A DNA stretch of 64,000 bases from Arthrobacter sp. (GTDB lineage Bacteria; Actinomycetota; Actinomycetes; Actinomycetales; Micrococcaceae). Below are positions 43,092-52,144 of the stretch, piece by piece (position 1 is the stretch's first letter; every line of letters begins with the position of its first letter). The position numbers and the translations under genes were made by a program. Under the pieces are notes generated by a model. That model was given only the letters and a program-made list of their open reading frames with translations, searched no databases and was not told the DNA's origin. The stretch spans positions 1 to 64,000 of the forward strand of contig NZ_JAPSHJ010000012.1 of NCBI RefSeq assembly GCF_031179985.1, in the 5' to 3' direction.

Positions 43092-43901
43092 TCAGGGCCG
43101 GGCACGCAACTCCCAGAACGCTACCGCAGAGGCAGCAGCCACGTTGAGGGAATCAACACCGGCGCGCATGGGAATCTTCACGGCCAGGTCGACGGCGGCC
43201 AGTGCCTCCGAACTCATTCCGGCGCCCTCGGTGCCCAGCACCAGGGCGAGTTTGTCGGGGTTCTCCCTTGCCAGGGCATCGACGTCGACGGCGTCCTCTG
43301 TGAGTTCCAGCGCTGCCAGGGTGAAGCCTTGGTCCCGGAGCGCAGCCAGGTCGCCAGGCCAGGATTCGAGCCGCGCCCAGGGCACTTGGAACACGGCGCC
43401 CATGCTCACCCGGACGCTTCGGCGGTACAAGGGGTCGCCACAGCGCGGGGAAACCAGGACGGCGTCTATTCCCAAGGCGGCGGCGGAACGGAAGATCGCG
43501 CCGACGTTGGTGTGGTCCACGATGTCTTCAAGGACGGCTACCCGGCGGACCCCGGCGAGCAGCTCGCTGAGCGGAATGGGCGCAGGACGTTCCATGGCGG
43601 CCATGGCGCCCCGGTGCAGGTGGAAGCCGGTGATCTCTTCCAGCAGGGCGGCGCTTCCGATGAAGGCAGGCACATCGGGATACTTTTCGAAGACATCGCT
43701 GAGATTGGCAAGCCATTTCTCCGCCAGGAAAAAGGATCTGGGACGGTGACCGGCAGCCAAAGCCCTCCGCAGTACCCGTGATGATTCCGCGATGTACATA
43801 CCCTCGGCAGGCTCCCGGATCTTGCGGAGGTGCACATCCGTCAATTGGGTGTAATCGGACACCAGAGGGTCATCGGCGGATTCAAGGTAATGGAAAGTCA
43901 C
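43092..43901 (-). CDS. SpoU/TrmH family RNA 2'-O-methyltransferase
   Basis: The 269-residue SAM-dependent methyltransferase has an N-terminal RNA-binding domain ([15 protein letters not shown]) and the SpoU knotted domain: [29 protein letters not shown] and [22 protein letters not shown]. It probably methylates rRNA or tRNA; the target cannot be chosen from the sequence. It is eight bases after the TauE/SafE gene in the opposite reading order on the same strand, so they may be co-transcribed. Confidence 0.93.
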   Translation of the reverse strand: MTFHYLESADDPLVSDYTQLTDVHLRKIREPAEGMYIAESSRVLRRALAAGHRPRSFFLAEKWLANLSDVFEKYPDVPAFIGSAALLEEITGFHLHRGAMAAMERPAPIPLSELLAGVRRVAVLEDIVDHTNVGAIFRSAAALGIDAVLVSPRCGDPLYRRSVRVSMGAVFQVPWARLESWPGDLAALRDQGFTLAALELTEDAVDVDALARENPDKLALVLGTEGAGMSSEALAAVDLAVKIPMRAGVDSLNVAAASAVAFWELRARP

Positions 43902-43908
43902 TGCCCGA

Positions 43909-44694
43909 TTATTCCAGCAGATTCGCGATCATGAAGCCCAGGGCAACCAGCCCCAGGGTGAAGATAACGCCTCGCAGGACCGTCGGGGAAAGCCTGCGGC
44001 CCACTTTCGACCCGAAATAACCACCGATCACCGAGCTGACCGCGATAATGCCTACAGCTGCCCAGTTGATCCTTCCAAAAGCAAAGATCAGGTAGGACAC
44101 TGCGGCCACCATGTTGACCCCAAGCACCAGAATGTTCTTCATTGCGTTGGCGTTCTGGATGGTGCCTGTCAGGAAAATTCCCAGAATGCCCACGAGCAGG
44201 ATGCCCTGGGCTGCAACGAAGTAGCCGCCGTAGACGCCGGCCAGGTAAACCAGCACCAAGAGGATGATGCCATGGCTTTTGTCCCGGAGAGCGTGCTCCG
44301 GATTCTCTTCACGCTCCCGGACCCACCGCTGGAGCCTCGGCTGGAACACAACCATCAGCAGCGCGAGGATTATCAGCACGGGTGCCGCATAGTGGAAGAC
44401 CTGCTCTGGAAGCTGCAGCAACAGCCATGCCCCGGTAATTCCTCCCAGGAGCGAGGCCGGCAAAAGCCTAATCAACTGCTTTCCGCGGCCAACCAGTTCC
44501 TTGCGGTAACCCCAGGCTCCGGCGGCATTTCCTGCCACAAGTCCGGTGGCGTTACTGATGGATGCTGTCACAGGGGCCATTCCCAAGGCGATCAGCACGG
44601 GGAACGTAACCAGCGTGCCTGAACCGACAACGCTGTTGATGGTTCCCGCCCATAGGCCGGCCAAAAAGATAAAGATACCGCTGAGAAGCTCCAC
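43909..44694 (-). CDS. TauE/SafE family anion exporter
   Basis: The 261-residue membrane protein has eight or so helices and the TauE/SafE signatures: a first repeat GTINSVVGSGTLVTFPVLIALG and a second GYFVAAQGILLVGILG, then GGYFGSKVGRRLS. The family exports sulfite, sulfonates or related organic anions. It lies between the RNA methyltransferase and ABC ATPase genes on the same strand. Confidence 0.93.
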   Translation of the reverse strand: MELLSGIFIFLAGLWAGTINSVVGSGTLVTFPVLIALGMAPVTASISNATGLVAGNAAGAWGYRKELVGRGKQLIRLLPASLLGGITGAWLLLQLPEQVFHYAAPVLIILALLMVVFQPRLQRWVREREENPEHALRDKSHGIILLVLVYLAGVYGGYFVAAQGILLVGILGIFLTGTIQNANAMKNILVLGVNMVAAVSYLIFAFGRINWAAVGIIAVSSVIGGYFGSKVGRRLSPTVLRGVIFTLGLVALGFMIANLLE

Positions 44695-44715
44695 GCTGTG
44701 GCTGTGAGCCGGCGC

Positions 44716-45501
44716 TTAGCGGCGCGCGGTCGCCGTGTAGCGCCCGGCGTTCACACTCACGTCCAGCGGCAATCCGAAGGTCTCGCTCAAGTGCTCGGCA
44801 GTGAGAACCTCCTGGATGGGGCCGGAAGCCACCACAGCTGCATCCCGCATCAGCATGGCGTGAGTGAATGCGGGAGGGACTTCCTCGAGGTGGTGCGTGA
44901 CCAGCACGATGGCGGGCGCGGCGTCGTCCTTGGCGAGCTCGCTGAGACGGTGAACCAAGTCCTCACGCCCGCCCAAGTCCAGCCCCGCCGCGGGCTCGTC
45001 CAGGAGCAGGAGCTCGGGGTCAGTCATAAGGGCGCGGGCAATCTGGACCCGTTTGCGCTCACCCTCGGACAGCGAGGCAAAGGTGCGGTTAAGCAGGGGG
45101 CCCATCCCCCATTCGTTGAGCAAGGTGAAGGCCCGGCGTTCGTCATCCTTCTCATAGCCTTCACGCCAACGGCCAGTGACACCGTAGGCCGCAGTCACCA
45201 CAACGTTAAGGACTTTTTCGTGCTCGGGGATCTGAGTGGCCAAGGCGGCGGAGGACAACCCGATCCGGGGGCGCAGTTCAAAGACGTCCACGGCACCAAG
45301 GATTTCCTCGAGTATCCCGGCCATGCCGCTCGTGGGGTGAAGGCGGGCGGCCGCGATCTGAAGCAGAGTGGTCTTGCCGGCTCCGTTGGGGCCGAGAATG
45401 ACCCAGCGCTCGCCTTCCCTGACCTGCCAGTCGACTTTGTTCAGAAGGGTTTTGGCTCCACGGACAACGCTGACAGCAGCCATTTCAAGAACATCACTCA
45501 T
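44716..45501 (-). CDS. ABC transporter ATP-binding protein
   Basis: The 261-residue ATPase has Walker A (GPNGAGKTT), signature (LSEGERKRVQIARAL, with Glu in place of the usual Gly-Gly) and Walker B (LLLLDEPAAGLD). It resembles the YlmA/ModF-like group of soluble ATPases that have no membrane partner nearby. There is no permease in the neighbourhood. The ATG at 45501 lacks a strong ribosome site. It diverges from serB. Confidence 0.9.
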   Translation of the reverse strand: MSDVLEMAAVSVVRGAKTLLNKVDWQVREGERWVILGPNGAGKTTLLQIAAARLHPTSGMAGILEEILGAVDVFELRPRIGLSSAALATQIPEHEKVLNVVVTAAYGVTGRWREGYEKDDERRAFTLLNEWGMGPLLNRTFASLSEGERKRVQIARALMTDPELLLLDEPAAGLDLGGREDLVHRLSELAKDDAAPAIVLVTHHLEEVPPAFTHAMLMRDAAVVASGPIQEVLTAEHLSETFGLPLDVSVNAGRYTATARR

Positions 45502-45598
45502 AGGAGTAGACACTAGGACAAAATGGGGGGCGACTGATAACCGGACCTTGAACGAAACGAATTCGGGCTGTGCATCGGCGCTGACTAAGATTACAGGC

Positions 45599-46492
45599 AT
45601 GACTCCGAACGTGACTGCGGTCAGCTACGGCCTGAAATTGTCCTCCGACAGCCTTGAGCAGCTGCGTTCGGTATTGGTTGAATCGGGAGCAACTCTGACC
45701 GCCGAATCCAGCGCGGGAGATGGCCGGTACGAAGTCCATACGATCGACTTCACTGTGGAGCAGGGCATGGCCTCTGACATCGCCGAACTTCGGGAAAGCA
45801 TCGCCGGCTCCGGCCTGCAAACCATGGATATTGCGATCGTTCCGGCGTCATTGCGGAACGCGTCGCGGAAGTTCCTGATCATGGACGTCGACTCCACGTT
45901 GATCCAACAGGAGGTCATTGAACTCCTGGCCGGCTACGCCGGAAAACGCGAGGAGGTGGCTGCAGTCACCGAGGCGGCCATGCGTGGAGAATTGGACTTC
46001 GCGCAAAGCCTTCACGCGCGGGTGGCTGTACTCGCCGGGCTGCCTGCCGCCGTCGTCGATTCCGTTCGGGCCGAAGTGAAGCTTAGCGAGGGTGCTGCCG
46101 AGCTGGTCGCCGCATTCAAAGCAGCTGGCCATACAGTGGCTGTCGTGTCCGGCGGATTCAACCAGATCCTGCAGCCAATCGCCGAAGACTTGGGCCTTGA
46201 CCACTGGATCGCCAACGAATTGGAGATCGTGGACGGCGCGCTGACCGGGAAAGTCCTCGGCACCGTTATTGACCGTGCAGCAAAGGAAAAGTACCTGCGT
46301 GAATGGGCCGCGGCGGACGGGGTGGCCATGGAAAATACCATTGCAGTCGGCGATGGAGCCAATGACCTGGACATGCTGGGTGCGGCAGGGATCGGGGTCG
46401 CCTTCAACGCAAAGCCCGCCGTGCGGGCCGTTGCTGATTCCGCGATCAACATGCCCTACCTGGATGCAGTCCGGTACATAGCCGGAGTGTGA
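45599..46492 (+). CDS. serB: Phosphoserine phosphatase SerB
   Basis: SerB performs the last step of serine biosynthesis. The 297-residue protein has an N-terminal regulatory domain of about 85 residues and a HAD core with Asp96 and Asp98 (MDVDSTLI), the Ser of VSGGFNQ, a Lys in AAKEKY and GDGANDLDML. An open frame extends about 230 bases upstream over the ABC gene start, but the ATG at 45599 gives the family length. Confidence 0.96.
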   Translation: MTPNVTAVSYGLKLSSDSLEQLRSVLVESGATLTAESSAGDGRYEVHTIDFTVEQGMASDIAELRESIAGSGLQTMDIAIVPASLRNASRKFLIMDVDSTLIQQEVIELLAGYAGKREEVAAVTEAAMRGELDFAQSLHARVAVLAGLPAAVVDSVRAEVKLSEGAAELVAAFKAAGHTVAVVSGGFNQILQPIAEDLGLDHWIANELEIVDGALTGKVLGTVIDRAAKEKYLREWAAADGVAMENTIAVGDGANDLDMLGAAGIGVAFNAKPAVRAVADSAINMPYLDAVRYIAGV

Positions 46493-46560
46493 CCCTTGCG
46501 GCGAGGCTGGCTGCAAACAGAAAACCAGCCCCGCCGTTAGAGATCAGCCGCTTCCTGAGG

Positions 46561-47313
46561 TCAGCTCAGGGTCTTACCGAAGTAGTCGGCGCCACCGACA
46601 TATTCCGTGTGACCGGATTCGACGTCGGCCGTCACCATTTTGGCAACCTCAGCAGCGAATTCCGAGACGGAGTACAACTTGCCTGCTTCGGCGCGGCGTG
46701 CCTCAATAGCACCCGGGTTTGAGCGGTCCAGGAGGGTCGCCGTGACGGTTCCTTCAATCATGTCCCCGGATACCACTACGAGGGAGATACCCTTCCCAGC
46801 CAGGTGCGGCACCAGCTCGCGCAGTGCGTCTTCGCCGGCACGCTTGCTTCGGGCTACAGGTTCGTATTCGGGCATGGTGGCGACGGAGTCGATGAAGTGC
46901 GCCTGATGGCTTGTAACGAAAACCACACGGGAACCCTCGGCCATGAGCGGTGCAGCTGCGTTGAGCAGGTTAACCTGTGCATCGCGGTTGAGTTTCAGCG
47001 CGTAGCCTTCCTCCATGCCTGACTCCATTCCGCCGGAGGCGTTCAGGACAAGCACGTCAAGGGAGCCGAAGTTCTCCATCGCGGCGGTAACGAGGGCCTG
47101 CACACCCTCCTGGGTGGTCAGATCCGCGCCTACGGCAACTGCCCGCCCGCCGGCAGCCTCAATCTCAGCCACCACTTTGTTCGCCCGAGGGGCCTTCTGC
47201 CTGTAGTTCACGACGACGGCGGCACCTTCTGCCGCCAGGTACTTGGCGACCTCAGCACCAATACCCCGTGACGAACCCGTCACGATGGCGGTCTTATTGT
47301 CCAGCAGTCCCAT
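46561..47313 (-). CDS. SDR family oxidoreductase (atypical active site)
   Basis: The 250-residue SDR has the TGSSRGIG nucleotide loop, NASGG in place of NAG and a Ser in FVTSHQAH. The usual Tyr-x-x-x-Lys is changed: VARSK keeps Lys but has Val at the Tyr position, with a Tyr three residues earlier (YEPVARSK). The substrate is unknown. AGAGGAG lies before the ATG at 47313. The gene converges with serB. Confidence 0.88.
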   Translation of the reverse strand: MGLLDNKTAIVTGSSRGIGAEVAKYLAAEGAAVVVNYRQKAPRANKVVAEIEAAGGRAVAVGADLTTQEGVQALVTAAMENFGSLDVLVLNASGGMESGMEEGYALKLNRDAQVNLLNAAAPLMAEGSRVVFVTSHQAHFIDSVATMPEYEPVARSKRAGEDALRELVPHLAGKGISLVVVSGDMIEGTVTATLLDRSNPGAIEARRAEAGKLYSVSEFAAEVAKMVTADVESGHTEYVGGADYFGKTLS

Positions 47314-47557
47314 ACAAGCTCCTCTTGTCACAATCTCTGAAGTCAGTTCGTCCGCAGTCCATCATGCCAGCGGCCCGCATGAATTCGCTTGTGCGACCTC
47401 AACAAAGAAGAACGCCCGCCCTAGTTTGAGGCGCGGGCTCCCGCTCGCCGGCTTTCATCGGCATTGGCTGAAGGCATGAAATGGCGCAGGCAGACTTAAC
47501 CGCCTGCCCGCGCCGTGAAACCTGTTGCACTCGGGATTTCTCCTGCCGGGAGGGGCG

Positions 47558-47971
47558 TCAGCTGTGGTCGATTCGGATCTTGCGCTTCTCCCCGCTTTCC
47601 GACGGCTCCTTGGCAGGTGCCCGCACTTCCAGCACACCATCCTTATACTGGGCCGTGATGTCTTCCTCCCTGGCGCCGGGCGGTAGTGCGATACTCCTGT
47701 TAAATGAGCCGTAACGGAATTCAGAACGGTAGCTGTTTTTGGCCTTGTGCTCAGACTTCTCCTGGCGCTCAGCTTTGATCTGCAGCATGCCGTCGGCAAC
47801 TGAGACGTCAAGGTCCTGCTCAGGATCGATGCCCGGCAGTTCAGCCTTGACCACCATGCTGTCGCCCTCCATATACTGCTCCACCCGGATGGACGAGAAT
47901 GTGAGATCGCCGTCCAGGAACCGCCGGATGGGTTCCATGACGTCTGACGGCGCCCACTTGAGATCGGCCAT
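47558..47971 (-). CDS. Hsp20/alpha-crystallin small heat-shock protein
   Basis: The 137-residue chaperone has an N-terminal MADLKWAPSDVMEPIRRF segment, an alpha-crystallin domain (VKAELPGIDPEQDLDVSVADGML) and the conserved GSFNRSIALPPGA and DGVLEVRAP strands. A C-terminal IxI-like tail (IRI) is present. It holds unfolded proteins under heat or oxidative stress. GAGGAAC lies before the ATG. I see no CIRCE or HAIR element upstream. Confidence 0.95.
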   Translation of the reverse strand: MADLKWAPSDVMEPIRRFLDGDLTFSSIRVEQYMEGDSMVVKAELPGIDPEQDLDVSVADGMLQIKAERQEKSEHKAKNSYRSEFRYGSFNRSIALPPGAREEDITAQYKDGVLEVRAPAKEPSESGEKRKIRIDHS

Positions 47972-48108
47972 TGTGTTCCTCCTCGGGATCCGGCCTGTGC
48001 TTTTGGGGCCGGTCGATACGCCCATTACACACCCGCAGAGACGTGGTGCTTAGGGCAGAAAGTCCCGGGGGGTTAGGCGGTCAGACGTCCTGGTCGGGAG
48101 GGCCCCGG

Positions 48109-48834
48109 CTAGTGTCCCATTCCCAGGCCGCCGTCGACCGGAATCACAGCGCCGGAAATGTAGGCAGCCTCGTCCCCGGCGATCCAGCGGACCACGTTGG
48201 CGACTTCAGTGGCTTCAGCAAAGCGGCCTGCGGGAACCTTGGTCAGGTAATCCTTTTGGGTCGCCTCAGGGAGTTCAGCGGTCATATCAGTGTTGATGAA
48301 ACCGGGTGCGACCACGTTGGCCGTGATGCCTCGCGAGCCGAGTTCCCTGGTAAGGGAACGCGCAATGCCAACCAGCCCCGCTTTCGAAGCGGAGTAGTTG
48401 ATTTGGCCCGGCGCACCATAGAGGCCGGAGACGGAGGAGATGAGCACCACACGCCCCTTCCGCATTTTGATCATGCCCTTTGAAGCCCGTTTGATGACGC
48501 GGAAGGCGCCGGTGAGATTGGTATCAATGACGGAAGTGAAGTCGTCCTCGCTCATTCGCATCAGCAGGGTGTCCCTGGTGATACCGGCGTTGGCGACCAG
48601 GACCTCAACAGGTCCGTGGGCGGCTTCGACTTCAGTGAAGGCTGCATCCACTGAGGACTCGTCCGTTACGTCCGCCTTGACCCCGAGGATCCCCGCCGGA
48701 AGGTCTGACTCGCTGCGGAAGGTAACGGCCACCCGGTCACCATTAGCCAGGAACGCCTCGGCTATGGCAAGGCCAATTCCACGGTTTCCCCCGGTGATGA
48801 GGACGCTGCGGCCGGCGGGTACTGCTTCAGTCAT
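48109..48834 (-). CDS. fabG: 3-oxoacyl-ACP reductase FabG
   Basis: The 241-residue SDR has TGGNRGIGLAIAEA for NADPH, NAGITRD, a Ser in ISSVSG and YSASKAG with the catalytic Tyr and Lys, and VAPGFINTDMT. This is the FabG pattern (MabA-like) for reduction of 3-oxoacyl-ACP in fatty-acid synthesis. The start is the ATG at 48834; the longer open frame upstream has no protein-like sequence. It diverges from the DUF3099 gene. Confidence 0.94.
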   Translation of the reverse strand: MTEAVPAGRSVLITGGNRGIGLAIAEAFLANGDRVAVTFRSESDLPAGILGVKADVTDESSVDAAFTEVEAAHGPVEVLVANAGITRDTLLMRMSEDDFTSVIDTNLTGAFRVIKRASKGMIKMRKGRVVLISSVSGLYGAPGQINYSASKAGLVGIARSLTRELGSRGITANVVAPGFINTDMTAELPEATQKDYLTKVPAGRFAEATEVANVVRWIAGDEAAYISGAVIPVDGGLGMGH

Positions 48835-48970
48835 GTGGGGCTCCGGTTTTCTGCGGCGTACGGCACCGCGGTGAGGGCTGGGTTTACCGCCTCCGATCTT
48901 AGCCTCCGTTTGGGTGGCCCTTCCGATGGTGAGAGAATTGAAGCAAGCCTTTGGAGCGTGATTATCAGCC

Positions 48971-49411
48971 GTGACACTTGAACACCGACGGGCCTCCCGG
49001 GCAGCCAGGGAGCCGGACAACGCCTCAGGTGACGCCGAGGTACACAGCATCACCGATGCCGCCACGGCGCATTCTGAAGAGATGCGTCAGCGGATGATCA
49101 AGTATGCGGTGGCCATGGGTATCCGTATGGTTTGCCTTGTCCTCGTCTTCGTTCTGGACGGCTGGTTGAAGCTCATTGCTGTTGCCGGTGCTGTGTTCCT
49201 TCCTTGGATTGCTGTTGTCATTGCAAACGGCGGCGATAAGGCGGAAATTCACAGCGATTCATTGTTGGAATCAGCCCCCTTGGCTGAGTTAGACATGCCG
49301 GATCTCGCGCAAGAGGCTTCGGACGCTGATGACCAGGTTGTGGTGCTGCAGGGAGAACTCCTGGAAGACAACGGGGACAACGTAGAGGGCGAGGAACGCG
49401 CAGCTTCATGA
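48971..49411 (+). CDS. DUF3099 membrane protein
   Basis: The 146-residue protein has the DUF3099 motif ITDAATAHSEEM...RMIKYAVAMGIRMVCLV and two membrane helices ending in LPWIAVVIANGGD. An acidic tail follows. This actinobacterial family is of unknown function. The start is GTG at 48971. The stop overlaps the next ATG (ATGA), and an operon with the following gene and SURF1 is likely. Confidence 0.85.
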   Translation: MTLEHRRASRAAREPDNASGDAEVHSITDAATAHSEEMRQRMIKYAVAMGIRMVCLVLVFVLDGWLKLIAVAGAVFLPWIAVVIANGGDKAEIHSDSLLESAPLAELDMPDLAQEASDADDQVVVLQGELLEDNGDNVEGEERAAS

Positions 49412-49677
49412 GTATTTTTGATCTTGCCGGGGGCGACACCGTTATCCCCGAGGCCAGGTGTTCACGGAAGGGTTGCCGTAACGCAGCCTCGTGGCAGCTG
49501 CTTTGGAACAATCCGAAAATCCATACTCCGGAACGGCGTAAGATCTGGCTGGCGTGCGAGGAGCACCGGACCTGGCTTGAGGAATACCTGCAGACGCGGG
49601 GACTCTGGAAGCAAACCCTGGAACTTGGTGAACTTCCTTCCGGTCGCGCAAATCTCCCGGCAGGCAGGGACCACTGA
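49408..49677 (+). CDS. Small conserved hypothetical protein with Cys/His residues
   Basis: The 89-residue protein has RCSRKGCRNAASW, WLACEEHRTWLEEYL and a basic/aromatic middle. Three Cys and a His (Cys18, Cys23, Cys50, His53) could bind a metal ion. Similar proteins are common upstream of SURF1 genes in Arthrobacter-type genomes. It overlaps DUF3099 by four bases, and its TGA abuts the SURF1 ATG, so translation is coupled on both sides. The function is unknown. Confidence 0.8.
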   Translation: MSIFDLAGGDTVIPEARCSRKGCRNAASWQLLWNNPKIHTPERRKIWLACEEHRTWLEEYLQTRGLWKQTLELGELPSGRANLPAGRDH

Positions 49678-50562
49678 ATGTACCGCTTTCTCTTTTCCAG
49701 CAAGTGGCTGGGCTATTTGGTGTTGGCTGCAGTGTTTGCCTCGGCATGTGTCTTTCTGGGCCGTTGGCAGATGGACAGGCGGGCGGAAACCCTGGCGGAG
49801 ATCAACAGGGTGACGAGCAACTACTCAGCAGAACCGCTGGCCTTCTCAGAAGCCCGTGACCAGTTTGAGCACCTGGATCCGGAACGTGAGTGGACGCAGG
49901 TTGAGCTGAAAGGCTCCTACGACACTCAGGGCGAGCGGATTGTGCGCAACCGGCCTCTCAACGGGCAGCCCGGTTATGAGGTGCTCGTCCCTTTCCGGCT
50001 TGAGACGGGTGAGACGGTGGTGGTGGACCGCGGCTGGCTGCCCATCGGGAACAACAATCCGGGCAGGCCGGATGCCATACCGGACCCTCCTGCAGGAAAA
50101 GTCACAGTCGTGGTGCGCCTCAAGGCAGGTGAACCGCAACTTCAACGTGGCGCCCCGGAAGGCCAGCTTGCCAGCATTGATCTCCCCACTTACGCAGCAG
50201 AGCTCGGTTATCCCCTGATGACCGGCGCTTACGGCCAACTCGCCGGTGAAAATCCTTCCGCAGCAGACATGCCGGTCGCCTTCCCGAAACCGTCCGTGGA
50301 GGAAGGCACGCACCTCTCCTACTCCCTGCAGTGGTTTGCGTTCGGCATCCTGATGTTCGTCGGTTTCGGCTATGCGGCAAGGCAGCAGGCAAGGAACGCG
50401 GCACTTGACGCCGAGGAAGATCTGGCAGGACACTCAGGGAGCGACATTGACGACGAGCATGCCGTCGTAGCGCCGAACCGTCGTCGTCCGCTCCCCCGAA
50501 AAGCCAGGAAAGCAACCTCCGAGGAAGAGGAAGATGCCATTCTGGACGCGCAGGGCTACTGA
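49678..50562 (+). CDS. SURF1 family cytochrome oxidase assembly protein
   Basis: The 294-residue membrane protein has helices near residues 10-28 (GYLVLAAVFASACVFLG) and 215-235 (QWFAFGILMFVGFGYAA). The SURF1 signature GRWQMDRRAE follows the first helix, and VVVDRGWLPIG is in the outer domain. SURF1 helps insert heme into cytochrome c oxidase (CtaD). The gene starts immediately after the preceding TGA. The charged C-terminal tail is longer than in SURF1 of proteobacteria. Confidence 0.95.
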   Translation: MYRFLFSSKWLGYLVLAAVFASACVFLGRWQMDRRAETLAEINRVTSNYSAEPLAFSEARDQFEHLDPEREWTQVELKGSYDTQGERIVRNRPLNGQPGYEVLVPFRLETGETVVVDRGWLPIGNNNPGRPDAIPDPPAGKVTVVVRLKAGEPQLQRGAPEGQLASIDLPTYAAELGYPLMTGAYGQLAGENPSAADMPVAFPKPSVEEGTHLSYSLQWFAFGILMFVGFGYAARQQARNAALDAEEDLAGHSGSDIDDEHAVVAPNRRRPLPRKARKATSEEEEDAILDAQGY

Positions 50563-50577
50563 CAGGAAGTATCTGCG

Positions 50578-51045
50578 ATGAATCCGGACGCTGTTGCCAA
50601 TGTGCAGCGAGCCCTGGTTGAGGCCGGGGTCCGGGACACGGTGAAGGTCTTTGAGACCAAAGTGCCGACGGCGTCCGCTGCAGCATCGGTGCTGGGTTGC
50701 GAGCTCGCGGCCATCACCAACAGCCTGATATTCGAACTCGACGGCGGCCCGCTCCTGATCCTTGCCAGTGGAGCCGCGCGGGTGGACACGGACCACGTCG
50801 CATCACAGCTGGGCTCCGGACGGATACGGCGCGCCACGGCCCGCTTCGTCCGTGAACACACAGGGCAGGAAGTCGGCGGAGTAGCCCCACTGGGTCACCC
50901 GCACAAGATACGGACGCTTTTGGACTCCACACTCGAGCAGCACGAGATCCTCTGGGCCGGAGCCGGAGACCACAACTCCATGTTCTCCATCACCTACCGG
51001 GACCTGCAGCGAATTACTGACGCAGAGGTTATGGACGTCCGCTGA
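50578..51045 (+). CDS. YbaK/EbsC-type aminoacyl-tRNA deacylase
   Basis: The 155-residue protein has the YbaK fold: CELAAITNSLIFEL, LLILASGAARVDTD, the GGVAPLGH motif (VGGVAPLGHPHKI) and AGAGDHNSMFSI. These proteins hydrolyse mischarged tRNA, such as Ala- or Cys-tRNA(Pro). AGGAAG lies ahead of the ATG, 15 bases after the SURF1 stop. It is last in the DUF3099-SURF1 transcript. Confidence 0.92.
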   Translation: MNPDAVANVQRALVEAGVRDTVKVFETKVPTASAAASVLGCELAAITNSLIFELDGGPLLILASGAARVDTDHVASQLGSGRIRRATARFVREHTGQEVGGVAPLGHPHKIRTLLDSTLEQHEILWAGAGDHNSMFSITYRDLQRITDAEVMDVR

Positions 51046-51221
51046 AAACGCGGCCCTTCAGGATATCCTTCACCTGGCCCGGGCTCGCGGCACTTCCCTC
51101 AGAAGGCCCCGCAGCCGGTGTTTGTCCTGTGCCGAAAGCCCTTCTACCGTAAAGGAACCCACGGGAAATAGTTGGACCGTCCAAGAAGAAGAAGAAGGAA
51201 CCCTCGATCGTCATCGCCACG

Positions 51222-51458
51222 TTGAACGCCCGTCTGCAGCCCCTGAATCGCGCTGATATCGAAGATGCCTTCGACGCAGCGATGTCACGGCACGCCAAGG
51301 GATTCGGGTCGTCGGTGGCGGCACTCCACTGGCAAGGGCCGCAGGAACCCGCTCTGTACATGTACGGCTCCGATTTTGCGGTCATGCAGGAGCGCCTGGC
51401 GCCTTTCCTGCAGGACTATCCGCTGTGCCAGCAAAGCCGCGTCGCCCGGATCGCCTGA
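51222..51458 (+). CDS. Hypothetical protein with unclear start
   Basis: From the TTG at 51222 this frame encodes 78 residues (LNARLQPLNRADIEDAFD...YGSDFAVMQERLAPFLQDYP). The same frame stays open upstream to a TAA at 51150, through a Lys-rich run at 51183-51197, and contains no ATG, GTG or TTG there. An AAAGGA site at 51151-51156 lies 11 bases before an ATA codon at 51168, so translation may begin at a non-standard codon. The gene looks real, but its start is uncertain, and a point mutation in the start codon is possible. Confidence 0.5.
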   Translation: MNARLQPLNRADIEDAFDAAMSRHAKGFGSSVAALHWQGPQEPALYMYGSDFAVMQERLAPFLQDYPLCQQSRVARIA

Positions 51459-51512
51459 TGCTGATCCTGACTGGATCGCCGGAGTTCCGCGCGGGCGGTC
51501 GCTGATCATTCC

Positions 51513-51764
51513 TTAGGGCTGATTTGCATCAAAGAACCGGTGCTCCGCCGTGACTGAGCCGGCGCCGTGTGATTGGTCCCGGATGAAGTCCAGGTCCTCC
51601 CTGGAGAGCGGGATCTGGCCGTGCCTGTCGCACGCAATCTTCCCGGCGGCGTCCCTGCGGATTCTTGCTGACATGGTTCGCGGGAGAATCACGCATCCCG
51701 GATTCTCCAGCAGCCACTTCCGTGTCTCCGAATCCAGCCTTTCCCACTCGTCTTTGAGGTTCAT
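51513..51764 (-). CDS. Small hypothetical protein
   Basis: The 83-residue protein begins MNLKDEWERLDSETRKWLLEN and contains GCVILPRTMS and a polar C-terminus. I recognise no named family. The ATG at 51764 is preceded by GGAAGG and overlaps the stop of a 54-residue upstream gene (ATGA), which supports both. Codon use is like the neighbours. Confidence 0.65.
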   Translation of the reverse strand: MNLKDEWERLDSETRKWLLENPGCVILPRTMSARIRRDAAGKIACDRHGQIPLSREDLDFIRDQSHGAGSVTAEHRFFDANQP

Positions 51765-51925
51765 GACGCCTTCCATCTCGTTTTCAGGCCGGGATAAATT
51801 CGTAGGCCAGCGCCGCCTGCGGCAGGATTAACCGGCTCCGGGTAGGCCGTCACTGTCTGATCTGAAAGGAGCACCACCCGGAACTGGCCAGTGTCGTCGG
51901 TCAGGAGTTCGAATGTTCCGCTCAC
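51761..51925 (-). CDS. 54-residue DUF1508-like (UPF0339) protein
   Basis: A GTG at 51925 opens 54 codons: SGTFELLTDDTGQFRVVLLS, then QTVTAYPE and RIYPGLKTRWKAS. The first part resembles the single DUF1508/YegP-type beta-hairpin (FELxxDxxGxFRxxL). AGGCGGA is a plausible ribosome site. Its TGA overlaps the next gene's ATG. The family is small and uncharacterised. The assignment rests on a short motif only. Confidence 0.55.
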   Translation of the reverse strand: MSGTFELLTDDTGQFRVVLLSDQTVTAYPEPVNPAAGGAGLRIYPGLKTRWKAS

Positions 51926-52144
51926 GTCTGTCCGCCTGGGGGCAGCACGGCGCGATGCGTCAGTGTTGGGCGCAGGCTTCGGTGGGATGGGTCAACAGGC
52001 ATTTCACGGTCCATGTTCTTACCCCTGTGAGGAAGAGTCATGGGCCGCTGCTTGACCTCCGCCCAGCCTACCGGGGCTCACCTCAGCCCACAATATCCCG
52101 GACGCTGTCCTTCGGACCGGTGCTGGTTTGCGGGCGAGGGCCTG

